64,000 nucleotides of DNA from Paenibacillus sp. FSL H7-0357 (GCF_000758525.1 NZ_CP009241.1:2108001-2172000); one strand, 5' to 3'. Counted from the stretch's first letter, positions 8,886 through 19,771 are shown. Notes: generated by a model from the sequence alone, not told the origin. A program made the numbers and translations.

Positions 8886-10590
8886 AATTTCAGGAATCGC
8901 GGCTTCAGCAGGTATTGCCGTAGCCCGTGCATTTATCCTGGAACATCCGGATTATACAATCACGAAGACTGCTGTAAGCGATGTGGAAGCCGAGATTGCC
9001 AAACTGGAGAGCGCCCTGGAGAAATCCAAGGGCGAGCTGCAGGGCATTAAGGAGCGCACGCTCGCTGAATTGGGCGAGAAGAAGGCGGAGATTTTCGAAT
9101 CCCATCTGCTGATTCTTGAAGACCCCGAACTCATCAGTCCCGTAATGGATAAAATCCGCGAGGAATCGGTTAATGCGGACTATGCCCTAAATGAAGTTGC
9201 CACTCAGTTTATCGAAATGTTCGAAAATATGAAAAGTGCTTACCTGCAGGAACGTGCCGCTGATATGCGCGATGTAACCAAACGCATCCTGAACCACCTG
9301 CTGGGTATTCACTATGTAAGTCCTGCGGAAATCAATGAAGAGGTTATCGTCATTGCCCTGGATTTGACTCCATCCGACACGGCGCAGCTTAATCGTAAAT
9401 ACGTGAAGGGCTTCACGACGAATATCGGCGGACGCACCTCGCACTCGGCCATCATGGCCCGGTCCCTGGAAATTCCGGCGGTAGTCGGCACCAAGAATGT
9501 ACTGTCTGAAGTCAAGGCGGGAGATCTGGTGATTGTCGACGGTTTGAGCGGAGATGTTCTAATCAACCCGAGCGATGCTGAAGTCGCCGAATATAAAGCT
9601 AAACAGGAAGCCTATGATCTGCAAATTGCCGAGTGGAAAAAACTCCGCGATGAGCCGACCGTATCGGCTGACGGCAAACATGTAGAACTAGCTGCCAACA
9701 TCGGCACACCTAATGATGTGAACGGTGTGATCGAGAACGGCGGCGAAGGTGTAGGTCTGTACCGCACCGAGTTCCTGTACATGGGCCGAGACAAGCTGCC
9801 TTCCGAAGAAATTCAGTACAATGCTTACCGCACTGTGCTTGAGAACATGAACGGCAAGCCGGTTGTTGTGCGCACACTGGATATCGGCGGCGACAAGGAG
9901 CTGCCTTACCTGGATCTGCCGAAGGAAATGAACCCGTTCCTTGGATTCCGTGCGATCCGCCTGTGTCTGGACCGTCAGGATATTTTCCGCACCCAGCTGC
10001 GCGCTTTGCTTAGAGCAAGTGCTCACGGTGACCTGCGCATCATGTTCCCGATGATCGCTACGCTCGGCGAATTCCGTGCAGCCCGCGATCTGCTGCTGGA
10101 AGAAAAGGCTAAGCTGCGCGAAGAAGGCAAGGAAGTATCGGACAACATTCAGTTGGGCATCATGGTAGAAATTCCATCAACGGCGGTTCTGGCTGACCAG
10201 TTCGCCAAAGAAGTGGATTTCTTCAGTATCGGTACCAACGATCTTATTCAATATACGATGGCTGCCGACCGTATGAATGAACGGGTATCCTACCTGTATC
10301 AGCCATACAATCCGGCGATCCTGCGTCTGGTCAAAATCGTTATCGACGCAGCCCATGCCGAAGGCAAATGGACCGGCATGTGCGGCGAAATGGCCGGCGA
10401 CAGCACAGCGATTCCGCTGCTGCTCGGTCTGGGCCTCGATGAGTTCAGCATGAGCGCAACCTCCATCCTGCCTGCACGCAGCCAGATTTCTAAGCTGTCC
10501 GCTGCAGATATGAAGGAAATGGCTGCTAAAGCACTTCAGCTTGGCACCGCCGAGGAAGTTGCTGCACTTGTGCAGAGCAGCGTGAAGTAA
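8878..10590 (+). CDS. ptsI: PTS enzyme I
   Basis: 570 residues, the usual length. The N-terminal HPr-binding and phosphohistidine domain has active His189 in [20 protein letters not shown]. The C-terminal PEP-binding barrel shows [21 protein letters not shown] and the [17 protein letters not shown] signature. The active Cys lies in GMCGEMAGD. It transfers phosphate from phosphoenolpyruvate to HPr, the first step of PTS transport. It starts inside the end of ptsH, so the two are translationally coupled. A strong terminator closes the operon. Confidence 0.97.
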   Translation: MNKISGIAASAGIAVARAFILEHPDYTITKTAVSDVEAEIAKLESALEKSKGELQGIKERTLAELGEKKAEIFESHLLILEDPELISPVMDKIREESVNADYALNEVATQFIEMFENMKSAYLQERAADMRDVTKRILNHLLGIHYVSPAEINEEVIVIALDLTPSDTAQLNRKYVKGFTTNIGGRTSHSAIMARSLEIPAVVGTKNVLSEVKAGDLVIVDGLSGDVLINPSDAEVAEYKAKQEAYDLQIAEWKKLRDEPTVSADGKHVELAANIGTPNDVNGVIENGGEGVGLYRTEFLYMGRDKLPSEEIQYNAYRTVLENMNGKPVVVRTLDIGGDKELPYLDLPKEMNPFLGFRAIRLCLDRQDIFRTQLRALLRASAHGDLRIMFPMIATLGEFRAARDLLLEEKAKLREEGKEVSDNIQLGIMVEIPSTAVLADQFAKEVDFFSIGTNDLIQYTMAADRMNERVSYLYQPYNPAILRLVKIVIDAAHAEGKWTGMCGEMAGDSTAIPLLLGLGLDEFSMSATSILPARSQISKLSAADMKEMAAKALQLGTAEEVAALVQSSVK

Positions 10591-10650
10591 ATTCGCAAAG
10601 CTTTCTTGCATTATCCGTTTAGGCAATTCACTCTTCCAACTACTACTGCC

Positions 10651-10678
10651 GGCCTCCTCTATAGGAGGCCGTTTTTTT
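10651..10678 (+). terminator. Terminator of the ptsGHI operon
   Basis: GGCCTCCT (10651-10658) pairs with AGGAGGCC (10663-10670) around CTAT, followed by GTTTTTTT. Confidence 0.9.
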
Positions 10679-10959
10679 GTTGTCAGCGGCAGTACATCAT
10701 CTTTTGTTCGTGCTGTCATTTATAAGGACAAGCTCAAATACCTGGGCGCAGCAGCCGATAATAGAATGTGGGCACATAAAACGGGTGGAACCCAAACCTG
10801 TGAACATAGTGTTACATATTATATTATGATTCAAAAGAAAGACAGTACTCTATAGACTTCGCTTGCAGATCTGTGCAAGTATTAATTTCTTCCATAGTGG
10901 AAATAGTTGGATTTAAGTGAAGTAAACCGTTATCCGGCAATATGGCGGAGAACAGGGGG

Positions 10960-13365
10960 ATGGTGGAATACATGAATAGCAATTATATAAATACAGAGAC
11001 AATAATAGAGACTTATGAAGGCAAAGACCTTGGACTAACCTACACTGCAGGCTGCAGCCAGTTTAAAGTATGGGCCCCGACGGCCTTTACCGTATCGGTT
11101 GTATTGTACGAGACCGGCGGGACCGGCGCAGATGTATCAGCCGTTTATTCCAAAGACAGTGGAGTGATTATCCCCATGCAGCGCCAGGACGGCGGTGTTT
11201 GGCAGGCGCAGCTTACCGGAGATCTGAAAGGCAAATATTATATGTACCGCACCGTATTTGCCGACGGCAGTATAAGGGAGGCCGCCGATCCCTATGCAAC
11301 CGCTGTTTCGGCGAACGGGGTGAGGTCGGCGATTGTGGATTTGCGTGAGACCGATCCGCCCTCCTGGGCAGAGGACCGTTCACCCCAGTTGCAACATCCC
11401 GCAGATGCGGTAATTTATGAGCTGCATGTACGGGATTTCTCCGCCCATGAGAGCTCTGGCATGTTGCATAAGGGGAAGTTCAAAGCTTTTACGGAAACCG
11501 GATTACGTGATTCTGCAGGGAATGCACTGGGGATTGATCATTTGGCTGAACTGGGGATTACCCACGTGCATCTAATGCCGGTATTCGATTTCCAGACGGT
11601 AAACGAACTGAATGCAAATGGTCTGGACACCGAAGCGGGACATTACAGCGAATATAACTGGGGTTATGATCCACAGCATTATAATGTACCCGAAGGGTCC
11701 TACAGTACCAACCCGGCTGAACCCGGGACCCGGATCCGTGAATTCAAAGAAATGGTGCAGGCACTGCACAGCCGAGGCATTTCGGTCATTATGGATGTGG
11801 TGTACAACCATACGTATTCTGTTGAGAAGGGGCCATTCGAGCCGCTGGTGCCGGAGTATTTCTACCGTCATGATTATTTGGGTAGACTGTCCAACGGTTC
11901 GGGCGTCGGCAACGAAATTGCCACAGAGCGGCCTATGGTGCGCAAATATATTAAGGACTCCTTGTTATACTGGGCTTCGGAGTATCATATCGACGGGTTC
12001 CGCTTTGATCTGATGGGTCTGATGGACAGCGTAACCATGCGCGAAATTACGGAAGAGCTGCGCCTTGCCATTAATCCGAATCTGCTGATCTACGGGGAGC
12101 CGTGGACAGGAGGGGACTCTCCACTGGCGGACAAAACGCTGAAGGGTGTGCAGCGGGGCAAAGGTTATGCCGTGTTCAATGACAACTTCCGCGCGGCAAT
12201 AAAAGGCGACAGCGATGGTTGGGGCAAAGGCTTCGCAACCGGTGAATACGGCAAAGAAGGCTCAGTGGCGTCGGGAATAAAAGGAGCGATTCATGAATTT
12301 ACCGACTCGCCTGTCGAAACGGTGAATTATGTAACCGCTCATGATAACTTGAATCTGTGGGATAAGGTGCTTGCTTCCCAAGGCCAGCGCCAGGCGGCGG
12401 ATCTGCCTGAACTGGAGAACGGAAGATTGAAGGGCGGCGGTGAGGTCGAAAAGGCGGTCGCTAAAGCAAATCCGTACTTCGCAATCGACCCGCAGGATGT
12501 TCTTGACAATGAAACTGTGCGCCGATCCCTGCTGGCTAACGGGATCATTTTAACCTCCCAGGGCATTCCTTTTCTGCATGCCGGAGATGAAATGCTGCGC
12601 AGCAAATACGGGGATCATAACAGCTACCGTTCCCCTGATGTGGTCAATGCGATCCGCTGGGATAACAAAGAGACATTTATGCCTGTCTTTCAATATTATA
12701 AAGGGCTTATTGAGCTGCGGCGCAAGCATCCGGCCTTCCGTCTGCATGGACGGCAGGAGATCGAGCGCTCACTGGAGTTCCTGCGCTGTGAAGACGGCGT
12801 CGTCGCTTATCAGCTGAAGGATAATGCAGGCGGTGATGTCTGGAACAATATCGTTGTTATTTTCAACGCCAATAGGGGGCCTGTTACTCAGCAGCTGCCT
12901 GAGACAGGCGGCTGCTGGAACATTGTGGTAGATCATTCCGGTGCCGGTACAGAAGCCTTCCGTATTGCTACAGATCATGCAGTAGAGCTTGAAGGACTGT
13001 CGATGATGGTACTGTATGATGTCTACGGCGAGCCTGCACCGCGGGCAAAGATCATTGAGGTTCATTATGACCGCCCCGACGGCGATTACCGCGGCTGGAA
13101 TCTTTGGGTGTGGGGTACAGGCATCCAGGATGGGCAGTGCGATTTCCGGCAGATGGAGGATGGACGTGCGGTAGCACGGATCGAAGTGGTGCCGGGAACA
13201 GAGTCGGTTGGATATATTTTGCGGCTGAATGACTGGGAAGAGAAGGGTAGCGGAGACCGCTTTATTGACTGCTCCGGCAATGAAGCGCTGCTTAAGGTAG
13301 TGGTGCAAGACCGCAGCAGTGCAAGCAGCGGCGATGGAGATAATCCGCTTCAGTTAAGCAGCTGA
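10960..13365 (+). CDS. pulA: Type I pullulanase (GH13)
   Basis: About 801 residues. A CBM48-like N-terminal domain (about 15-115) precedes a GH13 barrel with the type I hallmark YNWGYDPQHYNVPEGSYST. Catalytic residues are Asp350 (GFRFDLMG), Glu380 (YGEPWTGG) and Asp462 (TAHDN). After the barrel and its C-terminal beta domain comes a segment from about residue 697 (VHYDRPDGDYRGWNLWVWG) that looks like a CBM41/pullulanase-associated starch-binding domain, which usually sits at the N-terminus. No signal peptide is seen, so it probably acts inside the cell on alpha-1,6 branches of glycogen or imported glucans. ATG 10960 follows GGAGA; ATG 10972 or 10942 are alternatives. Confidence 0.93.
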   Translation: MVEYMNSNYINTETIIETYEGKDLGLTYTAGCSQFKVWAPTAFTVSVVLYETGGTGADVSAVYSKDSGVIIPMQRQDGGVWQAQLTGDLKGKYYMYRTVFADGSIREAADPYATAVSANGVRSAIVDLRETDPPSWAEDRSPQLQHPADAVIYELHVRDFSAHESSGMLHKGKFKAFTETGLRDSAGNALGIDHLAELGITHVHLMPVFDFQTVNELNANGLDTEAGHYSEYNWGYDPQHYNVPEGSYSTNPAEPGTRIREFKEMVQALHSRGISVIMDVVYNHTYSVEKGPFEPLVPEYFYRHDYLGRLSNGSGVGNEIATERPMVRKYIKDSLLYWASEYHIDGFRFDLMGLMDSVTMREITEELRLAINPNLLIYGEPWTGGDSPLADKTLKGVQRGKGYAVFNDNFRAAIKGDSDGWGKGFATGEYGKEGSVASGIKGAIHEFTDSPVETVNYVTAHDNLNLWDKVLASQGQRQAADLPELENGRLKGGGEVEKAVAKANPYFAIDPQDVLDNETVRRSLLANGIILTSQGIPFLHAGDEMLRSKYGDHNSYRSPDVVNAIRWDNKETFMPVFQYYKGLIELRRKHPAFRLHGRQEIERSLEFLRCEDGVVAYQLKDNAGGDVWNNIVVIFNANRGPVTQQLPETGGCWNIVVDHSGAGTEAFRIATDHAVELEGLSMMVLYDVYGEPAPRAKIIEVHYDRPDGDYRGWNLWVWGTGIQDGQCDFRQMEDGRAVARIEVVPGTESVGYILRLNDWEEKGSGDRFIDCSGNEALLKVVVQDRSSASSGDGDNPLQLSS

Positions 13366-13406
13366 AGTTAAGCTATAGATTAAACAGATAGCCACTCAGC
13401 TGATAA

Positions 13407-13459
13407 AGGCTGTTCCAGCATCGCCGCCGTTTGGGCAGTGATTCCGGAACAGCCTGTTT
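13407..13459. terminator. Shared terminator between pulA and the convergent cyclase gene
   Basis: AGGCTGTTCC (13407-13416) pairs with GGAACAGCCT (13446-13455), followed by GTTTTG on the plus strand. The loop is 29 bases and partly structured. It lies between convergent genes and could serve both. Confidence 0.6.
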
Positions 13460-13473
13460 TGCTGCCTGTTTCT

Positions 13474-15081
13474 TTATTTATGCTTGTCTGAATGTTCTTC
13501 ATCCACAAGCTTATTGTATAGATTGGCTTCGTTGCCGCCGCTGTTTTTGGAGCGGTACATCGCCAGGTCGGCGGCGCGGAGCAGTTCGTTGATACTGCCG
13601 CCATGCTGCGGATATAGGGCTACGCCGATGCTGGCGGAAGTATGAAAGCTGGAGCCTTGGTTGACAGACCAGGATTTGTTGAACAGCTGAAGTAAACGGT
13701 CCAGCATTTCGTTCAGCATCTCTGGATTGGTAAAGCGGTGAAGCACGACGGCGAACTCATCGCCGCCGATGCGGAACGCCTGACCGAATCCTTTAACCGT
13801 CTGCTGCAGCTCACGGGAGAGCAACTGCAGGAATTCATCTCCGGCCAAGTGGCCAAGGGTATCATTAAGCTGCTTGAACCTGTCGCAGTCGAGCAGCGCA
13901 ACTGCTATTTCCTGTCTGCGGTCCTCAGGCTGATTAATCAGGTTCTCCATGTACATTTTAAAATGGGCTCTATTGGGGATTGCTGTTAAATGATCATAGA
14001 AGGCCAGCTTGTGGAGCCGTTCCTCATGTTGCTTGCGCTGGGTGATCTCACGAGAGATAAGCATATACTGCGCGGGAAAAGCATGGCTGCCGGTGATCGG
14101 TGAGATTTTCGTTTCCAGCCACACCCAGTGGCCTTTTGCCGAACGCATGCGCAGCTCCGAAATTCGTGGAGTCCCCTGAACCACACTCTTCAGCTTCGCC
14201 CAGGAGATTTCAGCTTCGCGGATATAGTTGGAAAGAGGAACATCTTTGTCCGGCACGTAGCCAAGCACGCTGGAATGGGAAGGTGAGGCGTACAGGATCA
14301 TACCGTTTGGATCGGTCAAAATAATGAAGTCAGATATGGTCTCACCGATCAGCTGGTATAGGGATTGATCTTCCTGCATCTCACTTTGCAGCGAAACTAC
14401 TCTGCGGCAGAGATAAATAATAACGAGCATTAGCAGGAACAAGATCAGCGAGTAGGCCGCGAACAGGGTGCTTTTTCTCTCACGGAACTCTTGGGTAATC
14501 TGCTGTCCGTAGTTATCGATCAGGTTCTCGGATTGATCCAGGCTGCTGCGGACCTCACTCAGCCGGGTGTTGATCATGATAGCTGAGTACGTATCCGGGT
14601 TCCAATTGCTTTCCATACGCCGGGAGATCAGTTTCTGCCCGGTATTCTTCCAGCTTTCAAAAGCGTCTTCGAAGCTCAGCAGCTCGTTTCTCAGCTGGGA
14701 GAGCAGCCGATTGCTCTGTGTCATCCTCTTTTCCGGATGATTCATAGCGTTGATGTTGTAGCTGACCATGCCCAGCCGCTGCTTCACCTGGGCATTATTG
14801 TCATGAAACTCCTGAGACAGCAGGCCGCGCTGTTCACGCGTAATGTTCCGGTTCATCACCGTGTGCAGCGCAAGGGCAGCCTGATGAAGATCCCGGTCGG
14901 CATTCAGAATCAGCTCTGAATTTTGGTAGACATCGCTGTACAGTGAATCTGAAAGCCGGTTAATTGTGTGGTTCAGATACAGCAGAGAAGCGGTGCTGAT
15001 GCCCGCCAGAATAACGGAGATAGCGACAAATAAAAGGATTAATCTGCGTGTGTTTTTGATTTTGTATAAAGCCACTGTCAT
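13474..15081 (-). CDS. Membrane-bound diguanylate cyclase with PAS domain
   Basis: 535 residues. An N-terminal membrane segment (about 13-35), an extracellular helical sensor of about 150 residues (four-helix-bundle type) and a second membrane segment (about 205-225) are followed by a PAS domain (about 240-360, with FIILTDPNGMILYASPS). The GGDEF domain (about 365-530) has an intact GGDEF motif at residues 439-443. It should make cyclic di-GMP in response to an external signal. Another start is GTG two codons later (15075), which is better spaced from GGGGAGAGG than the annotated ATG. It is convergent with pulA and stands alone. Confidence 0.9.
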   Translation of the reverse strand: MTVALYKIKNTRRLILLFVAISVILAGISTASLLYLNHTINRLSDSLYSDVYQNSELILNADRDLHQAALALHTVMNRNITREQRGLLSQEFHDNNAQVKQRLGMVSYNINAMNHPEKRMTQSNRLLSQLRNELLSFEDAFESWKNTGQKLISRRMESNWNPDTYSAIMINTRLSEVRSSLDQSENLIDNYGQQITQEFRERKSTLFAAYSLILFLLMLVIIYLCRRVVSLQSEMQEDQSLYQLIGETISDFIILTDPNGMILYASPSHSSVLGYVPDKDVPLSNYIREAEISWAKLKSVVQGTPRISELRMRSAKGHWVWLETKISPITGSHAFPAQYMLISREITQRKQHEERLHKLAFYDHLTAIPNRAHFKMYMENLINQPEDRRQEIAVALLDCDRFKQLNDTLGHLAGDEFLQLLSRELQQTVKGFGQAFRIGGDEFAVVLHRFTNPEMLNEMLDRLLQLFNKSWSVNQGSSFHTSASIGVALYPQHGGSINELLRAADLAMYRSKNSGGNEANLYNKLVDEEHSDKHK

Positions 15082-15603
15082 CCTCTCCCCGCATAAAACT
15101 TTGAGAAATCTCTTTGATAGTAGATGATACCTATGCGGAACTAATCCCAGCTGCGGGTAATTGGCCGCAGGGACAACGAGAGAGTGTCTTTCAAATAGTC
15201 ATAGAAACATAGTGCTTCCAGTACGATTAGGGATCCTTCTCATCAGTATGTAGGACGTCCTGCTTAGGGCATCCGGGCCGAGAATGGAATATAAGAGGTT
15301 GATCCGAGCCTGAAATGCCCAAAATCCCCTGCCAGCCGACCGTTCGGGTCATCAAGCGATCCGGTAAGCCGGGGAGGAGATGGGGATCTTGATATAATTA
15401 GCATCAGATTTAAACATTATGTATAGTACAGGCTTATTCATACTCCAACCCCTGAGTCCTATTACCCAAGTTTTCTACAAACGATACTCCCTTTCTGTGC
15501 TAAGTAACTAAAATATCATAGCTGCCGCTCCCGTCCACTATATTAAAGGTTAGCAGGTTCGTTCCCGGCGAGTTTAGGGATTAATTCCTCTGAATTTGTC
15601 GGC
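15082..15603. other. Long non-coding gap before the pheS leader
   Basis: No convincing gene is present. A 41-codon minus-strand frame (15227-15352) has no ribosome site. The only clear signal is the promoter of the T-box leader at the right end. Confidence 0.5.
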
Positions 15604-15632
15604 TTGTCAAAACGACATTTTGTGCATATAAT
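15604..15632 (+). promoter_or_regulatory. Sigma-A promoter of the pheST leader
   Basis: TTGTCA (15604-15609), exactly 17 bases, TATAAT (15627-15632). Transcription would start near 15639, about 50 bases before the T-box. Confidence 0.85.
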
Positions 15633-15690
15633 GAATAGACATATCTTCTGAGTAAGAAGATGCAGTTTCCCAGCAACATCATAATAAATG

Positions 15691-15993
15691 CAGTGATGGA
15701 GAAGAGTACGCAGTGCCTGGCTTACAGGGAGGAAACGCCGCAGATTGAGAGCGTTTCTAGGAGAGCAGAGCTGCCGAAGTTCACTCCGGAGCAGTTCCCT
15801 GAATTCACTTCAAGATCTTTTTGAAGGAAGACAGTAGGGGAAACCGGCCGCAGACCGTTATTTCTGTTAAAGTGAGGCATGTCTTTACCGCACCGAAAGA
15901 GGGAATACAGCTCTTAAGGGAAGTGGTACGGCAGCCTAACAAGGGTGGTACCACGGTCTTTTCGTCCCTTACCGGGAGGAAAGGCCTTTTTTT
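15691..15993 (+). promoter_or_regulatory. T-box leader of pheST
   Basis: The leader opens with GATGGAGAAGAGTA (15695-15708), typical of stem I. It contains the conserved T-box AGGGTGGTACCACG near 15942-15955 and ends in a terminator hairpin with TTTTTTT up to 15993. A likely specifier codon is TTC (Phe) at 15780-15782, followed by A. Uncharged tRNA-Phe would pair with both the specifier and the T-box and prevent termination, raising PheRS synthesis. The specifier assignment was made by eye; another TTC at 15804-15806 is possible. Confidence 0.88.
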
Positions 15994-16029
15994 GTTGACA
16001 ATATGATGATTAAGGGGGCAGTACACGCC

Positions 16030-17064
16030 ATGAAAGAGAAGCTGGAAGCGTTGAAGGTTGAGGCATTGGCTAAGCTGCAGGAAGTAACAGATCCGCAGGT
16101 TCTGAATGACTTACGCGTGAAGTATCTGGGCAAAAAAGGCGAATTAACCGAGGTTCTGCGGGGAATGGGAGGGCTTAGCGCGGAAGAGCGTCCGGTAATC
16201 GGCCAGGTGGCGAATCTGGTGCGCAGCGCGATAGAAGATATTATCGGCTCCAAGCAGGAGGCATTCCAGCAGCAGGAAACGCTGAACCGCCTGCGGGCAG
16301 AGAAAGTCGATGTTACGCTGCCGGGCCGCGGGTTGCCGCAAGGCGGAATTCATCCGCTAACCCGGGTGGTGCAGGAGATTGAAGATATCTTCATCGGCAT
16401 GGGCTACCGGGTAGCAGAAGGCCCTGAAGTAGAGACGGATTACTATAACTTCGAGGCGCTTAATCTGCCGAAGAACCATCCGGCACGCGATATGCAGGAT
16501 TCCTTCTATTTGACGGATGATCTCCTGATGCGTACGCAGACCTCTCCGGTGCAGATCCGCACCATGCAGGCAATGCAGGGTGAAACACCGGTCAAAATCA
16601 TCTGTCCGGGCAAAGTGTTCCGCCGCGATGATGATGACGCCACCCACTCCTTCCAGTTCCATCAGATCGAAGGTCTGGTCATTGGACGGGGAATCCGCAT
16701 GAGTGACTTGAAGGGTACATTGCAGCAGTTCATGAAAGAAATGTTCGGCCCGAGTGCGGGGATCCGTCTTCGTCCGAGCTTCTTCCCATTCACCGAGCCT
16801 AGCGTTGAAGTTGATGTCAGCTGCTTCAAATGCGGCGGAGACGGCTGCCGGCTGTGCAAACAGAGCGGCTGGCTGGAAATCCTCGGTGCTGGCATGGTGC
16901 ATCCGAATGTACTCAGAATGGGCGGATACGACCCTGAGGAGTATAGCGGCTTCGCCTTCGGCGTAGGTGCGGAGCGGATTGCCATGTTGAAATACGGCAT
17001 CGACGACATCCGTTATTTCTATACCAATGATATGGGCTTCGTGAAGCAGTTCAAGGGCATTTAG
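16030..17064 (+). CDS. pheS: Phenylalanyl-tRNA synthetase alpha subunit
   Basis: 344 residues from ATG 16030, the normal length. An earlier ATG at 16003 lacks a ribosome site, while AAGGGGG at 16012-16018 precedes 16030. The N-terminal coiled coil (about 1-90) is followed by the class II catalytic core. Motif 2 is seen in [20 protein letters not shown] and motif 3 in [19 protein letters not shown]. With PheT it forms the alpha2-beta2 enzyme that charges tRNA-Phe. A T-box leader controls it, and pheT follows 61 bases later. Confidence 0.97.
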   Translation: MKEKLEALKVEALAKLQEVTDPQVLNDLRVKYLGKKGELTEVLRGMGGLSAEERPVIGQVANLVRSAIEDIIGSKQEAFQQQETLNRLRAEKVDVTLPGRGLPQGGIHPLTRVVQEIEDIFIGMGYRVAEGPEVETDYYNFEALNLPKNHPARDMQDSFYLTDDLLMRTQTSPVQIRTMQAMQGETPVKIICPGKVFRRDDDDATHSFQFHQIEGLVIGRGIRMSDLKGTLQQFMKEMFGPSAGIRLRPSFFPFTEPSVEVDVSCFKCGGDGCRLCKQSGWLEILGAGMVHPNVLRMGGYDPEEYSGFAFGVGAERIAMLKYGIDDIRYFYTNDMGFVKQFKGI

Positions 17065-17125
17065 ATTTTTGACGGGTGAGCGGGCTGGTAGATAAATACA
17101 TCTGAAATAAAGGAAGTGAGCGGAC

Positions 17126-19570
17126 ATGAAAGTATCAACCGGATGGCTGGCTGATTATATATCGTTAGAGGGAGTAACCGCTGAAGAGCTGGCGGACAAA
17201 ATCACCACTGCAGGCATCGAGATTGACGGTGTCGAGCGCCGTAACAAGGGGCTTTCCGGGATTGTAACCGGATATGTGAAATCGAAAGAAAAACATCCCG
17301 ACGCCGATAAGCTGAACGTGTGTATCGTGGATGCAGGACAGGGCGAGGATCTGCAGATCGTATGCGGAGCAAAGAATGTCGAAGCGGGACAAAAGGTACC
17401 TGTAGCCTTGGTAGGCGCGAAGCTTCCGGGTCTGGACATCAAAAAAGCCAAGCTGCGCGGCGTATTGTCGCAAGGCATGATCTGCTCGGCCAAGGAGCTT
17501 GGGCTGAATGACAAGCTGCTGCCGAAAGAACTGCAGGAAGGCATTCTTGTTCTGCCTGAGAATACCGAGATCGGCCAGGATATCCTGAAGGTTCTGGGCC
17601 TGAATGATGAAATTCTTGAATTCGATCTGACACCGAACCGCTCCGATTGCCTAAGCATGATTGGCGCGGCCTATGAGGTAAGCGCGATTCTTGGCCGGGA
17701 TCTGAAGCTGCCTGATCCAGCAGCGGATCTGGTAGAGACCGGGGGCAAGGCATCCGACTCTATTTCTGTAAAAATCGAGAATGACGAATACTGTTCCCGC
17801 TATGCAGTTCGCTATATTACCGGAGTGAAGCCTGCTGCTTCTCCGCTCTGGATTCAGAACCGGCTGATGGCTGCAGGTGTCCGTCCGATCAATAACATCG
17901 TGGATATCACTAACTACGTCATGCTGGAATACGGACAGCCGCTGCATGCCTTTGACAGTGACAAGGTGGAAGGCGGCGTGCTTGGCGTCCGCTTTGCGCA
18001 GGAAGGCGAGGTTCTGACTACGCTCGACGGGCAAGAACGCAAGCTGGAGCCGCAAATGCTTGTGATCGCCGATGGGGCAAAAGCCGTAGCGCTTGCCGGA
18101 GTGATGGGCGGACTGGCAACGGAAGTAACTGGAGAAACAGTGAATCTGGTGCTGGAATCGGCCAAATTCGACGGTGGAACGGTCCGTAAGGCTTCACGCC
18201 AGTTCGGCCTCCGCTCTGAAGCATCATTGCGCTTCGAGAAAGAAGTGGATCCGAATGCCGTAATTCCGGCATTGGACCGGGCGGCAGCGCTGATTGCGCG
18301 TTATGCCGGGGGTTCAGTGCATGAAGGCATTGTTCAGGCAGGAGGAGACTCTGTACAGGAGAAGGTTCTGACCTTGTCGCTGGAGAAGTTGAACAACTAT
18401 CTCGGCACGGAGCTGTCGCTGCTGGAAGTGAAGACATTGTTTGGCCGTCTGCATTTCAAATGCGGCGATGCCTCCCAGGGAGTCGTTGAAGTTCAGGTGC
18501 CAACCAGACGCGGCGACATCAGCTATGATGTGGATCTCATTGAAGAGATTGCCCGTTTGTATGGCTATGACAATATCCCGACAACCCTGATGGAAGGTAT
18601 TACCACTCCTGGAGCACTCACTAGACAGCAGTTCCTGCGCCGCGAGCTGCGCCGCCTGCTGTCCCTTGGCGGATATCAGGAGGTCATGGGTTATTCCTTC
18701 ATTCAGCCGGAGCAGAGCAAATGGTTCCCTGCGCTTGCGGAAGGTCAACTTTCTGTGAAGCTTGCCATGCCGATGAGCGAGGAACGCAGCGTGCTGCGTA
18801 CCAGCCTCATTCCGCAGCTGCTGGATATTGCCCTCTACAATACCAACCGCCGGCAAAGCGATCTGGCGCTGTTCGAAATCGGCAATGTCTTCTTCACCGA
18901 TGAAGAGCAGCTCACCCGCCAGCCGCGTGAGCTGCCGGTGCTGGGACTGCTGCTGAGCGGAAGCCGCGCAGCCAAACAGTGGAATGTGACGGCAGAGCCT
19001 GTCGATTTCTTCGATCTTAAGGGCGCGCTGGAAACCGTGTTTGCCCATCTGGGACTTACCGGACGCGTAGTCTACGAAGCTGATGCCCCGCAAGACTATC
19101 ATCCGGGCCGTTCCGCTTCGGTGTATCTGCTGGGAGATGAAGGGCGCGTGAAGATCGGAACAATCGGCCAGCTTCATCCTGAACTGCAGCGCAAGCTTGA
19201 TCTGGAGGATACCTATGTAGCTGAGATCCTGCTGAAGCCGCTCTATGAGTCCGCACGGGCTAATCTGCAGTACAGTGAACTGCAGCGCTTCCCGGGAATG
19301 GAACGGGATATTGCAGTCGTTGTGGATTCGGAAGTTCCGGCAGGCCATCTGCTGGCATCCATCCGTGAGAACGGAGGAACACTCCTGCAGAATGTGCAGG
19401 TATTCGACGTGTACACCGGCGGCAAAATGGAAAGCGGGAAGAAGAGCGTAGCGATCTCGCTGCTCTACCGTCATACGGAACATACACTGACCGACGAGGA
19501 AGTTGGGGAAGTGCATGATAAGGTTGTTTCCGCACTTCAGCAAACTTTTGGTGCGGAATTAAGAAAGTAG
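17126..19570 (+). CDS. pheT: Phenylalanyl-tRNA synthetase beta subunit
   Basis: 814 residues, typical length. It has an N-terminal tRNA-binding EMAP-like domain (about 40-155, VCGAKNVEAGQKVPVALVGA), B3/B4 editing region, B5 domain (LDLTPNRSDCLSMIG precedes the B3/B4 part), catalytic-like core and C-terminal anticodon-binding FDX-ACB domain (about 720-812, FPGMERDIAVVVDSEVP). It partners PheS and also edits mischarged Tyr-tRNA-Phe. AAGGAAG 12 bases upstream supports ATG 17126. A strong terminator follows, so pheST ends here. Confidence 0.97.
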   Translation: MKVSTGWLADYISLEGVTAEELADKITTAGIEIDGVERRNKGLSGIVTGYVKSKEKHPDADKLNVCIVDAGQGEDLQIVCGAKNVEAGQKVPVALVGAKLPGLDIKKAKLRGVLSQGMICSAKELGLNDKLLPKELQEGILVLPENTEIGQDILKVLGLNDEILEFDLTPNRSDCLSMIGAAYEVSAILGRDLKLPDPAADLVETGGKASDSISVKIENDEYCSRYAVRYITGVKPAASPLWIQNRLMAAGVRPINNIVDITNYVMLEYGQPLHAFDSDKVEGGVLGVRFAQEGEVLTTLDGQERKLEPQMLVIADGAKAVALAGVMGGLATEVTGETVNLVLESAKFDGGTVRKASRQFGLRSEASLRFEKEVDPNAVIPALDRAAALIARYAGGSVHEGIVQAGGDSVQEKVLTLSLEKLNNYLGTELSLLEVKTLFGRLHFKCGDASQGVVEVQVPTRRGDISYDVDLIEEIARLYGYDNIPTTLMEGITTPGALTRQQFLRRELRRLLSLGGYQEVMGYSFIQPEQSKWFPALAEGQLSVKLAMPMSEERSVLRTSLIPQLLDIALYNTNRRQSDLALFEIGNVFFTDEEQLTRQPRELPVLGLLLSGSRAAKQWNVTAEPVDFFDLKGALETVFAHLGLTGRVVYEADAPQDYHPGRSASVYLLGDEGRVKIGTIGQLHPELQRKLDLEDTYVAEILLKPLYESARANLQYSELQRFPGMERDIAVVVDSEVPAGHLLASIRENGGTLLQNVQVFDVYTGGKMESGKKSVAISLLYRHTEHTLTDEEVGEVHDKVVSALQQTFGAELRK

Positions 19571-19585
19571 CAGGAATTGTGCAAA

Positions 19586-19631
19586 GCCGCAGCGAATCCA
19601 TTTAGAACCAGAGATTCGCTGCGGCTTTTTT
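19586..19631 (+). terminator. Terminator of pheST
   Basis: A perfect 13-bp stem, GCCGCAGCGAATC (19586-19598) with GATTCGCTGCGGC (19613-19625), followed by six T. Confidence 0.93.
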
Positions 19632-19688
19632 CTAATAAGTTTAAGGTTCGGCGGATATGGACTAAATCAATATAATGAAGACGTTTTT

Positions 19689-19718
19689 TTGCCAAATGTT
19701 TAAGAATAACGCTACAAT
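19689..19718 (+). promoter_or_regulatory. Sigma-A promoter of the zapA-like gene
   Basis: TTGCCA (19689-19694), 18 bases, TACAAT (19713-19718), about 50 bases before the GTG start. Confidence 0.7.
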
Positions 19719-19771
19719 AGAAGCAGGGATAGCAACTTAGAATCCGCACACATACAAAGGAGGGCACAACT

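Noticed and set aside
15227..15352. 41-codon minus-strand frame in the gap before pheS
   Set aside because: No ribosome site, no family and no neighbouring support.
18314..19543. 409-codon minus-strand frame opposite pheT
   Set aside because: It lies entirely within the well-supported pheT gene, shows no protein family features and lacks a ribosome site.
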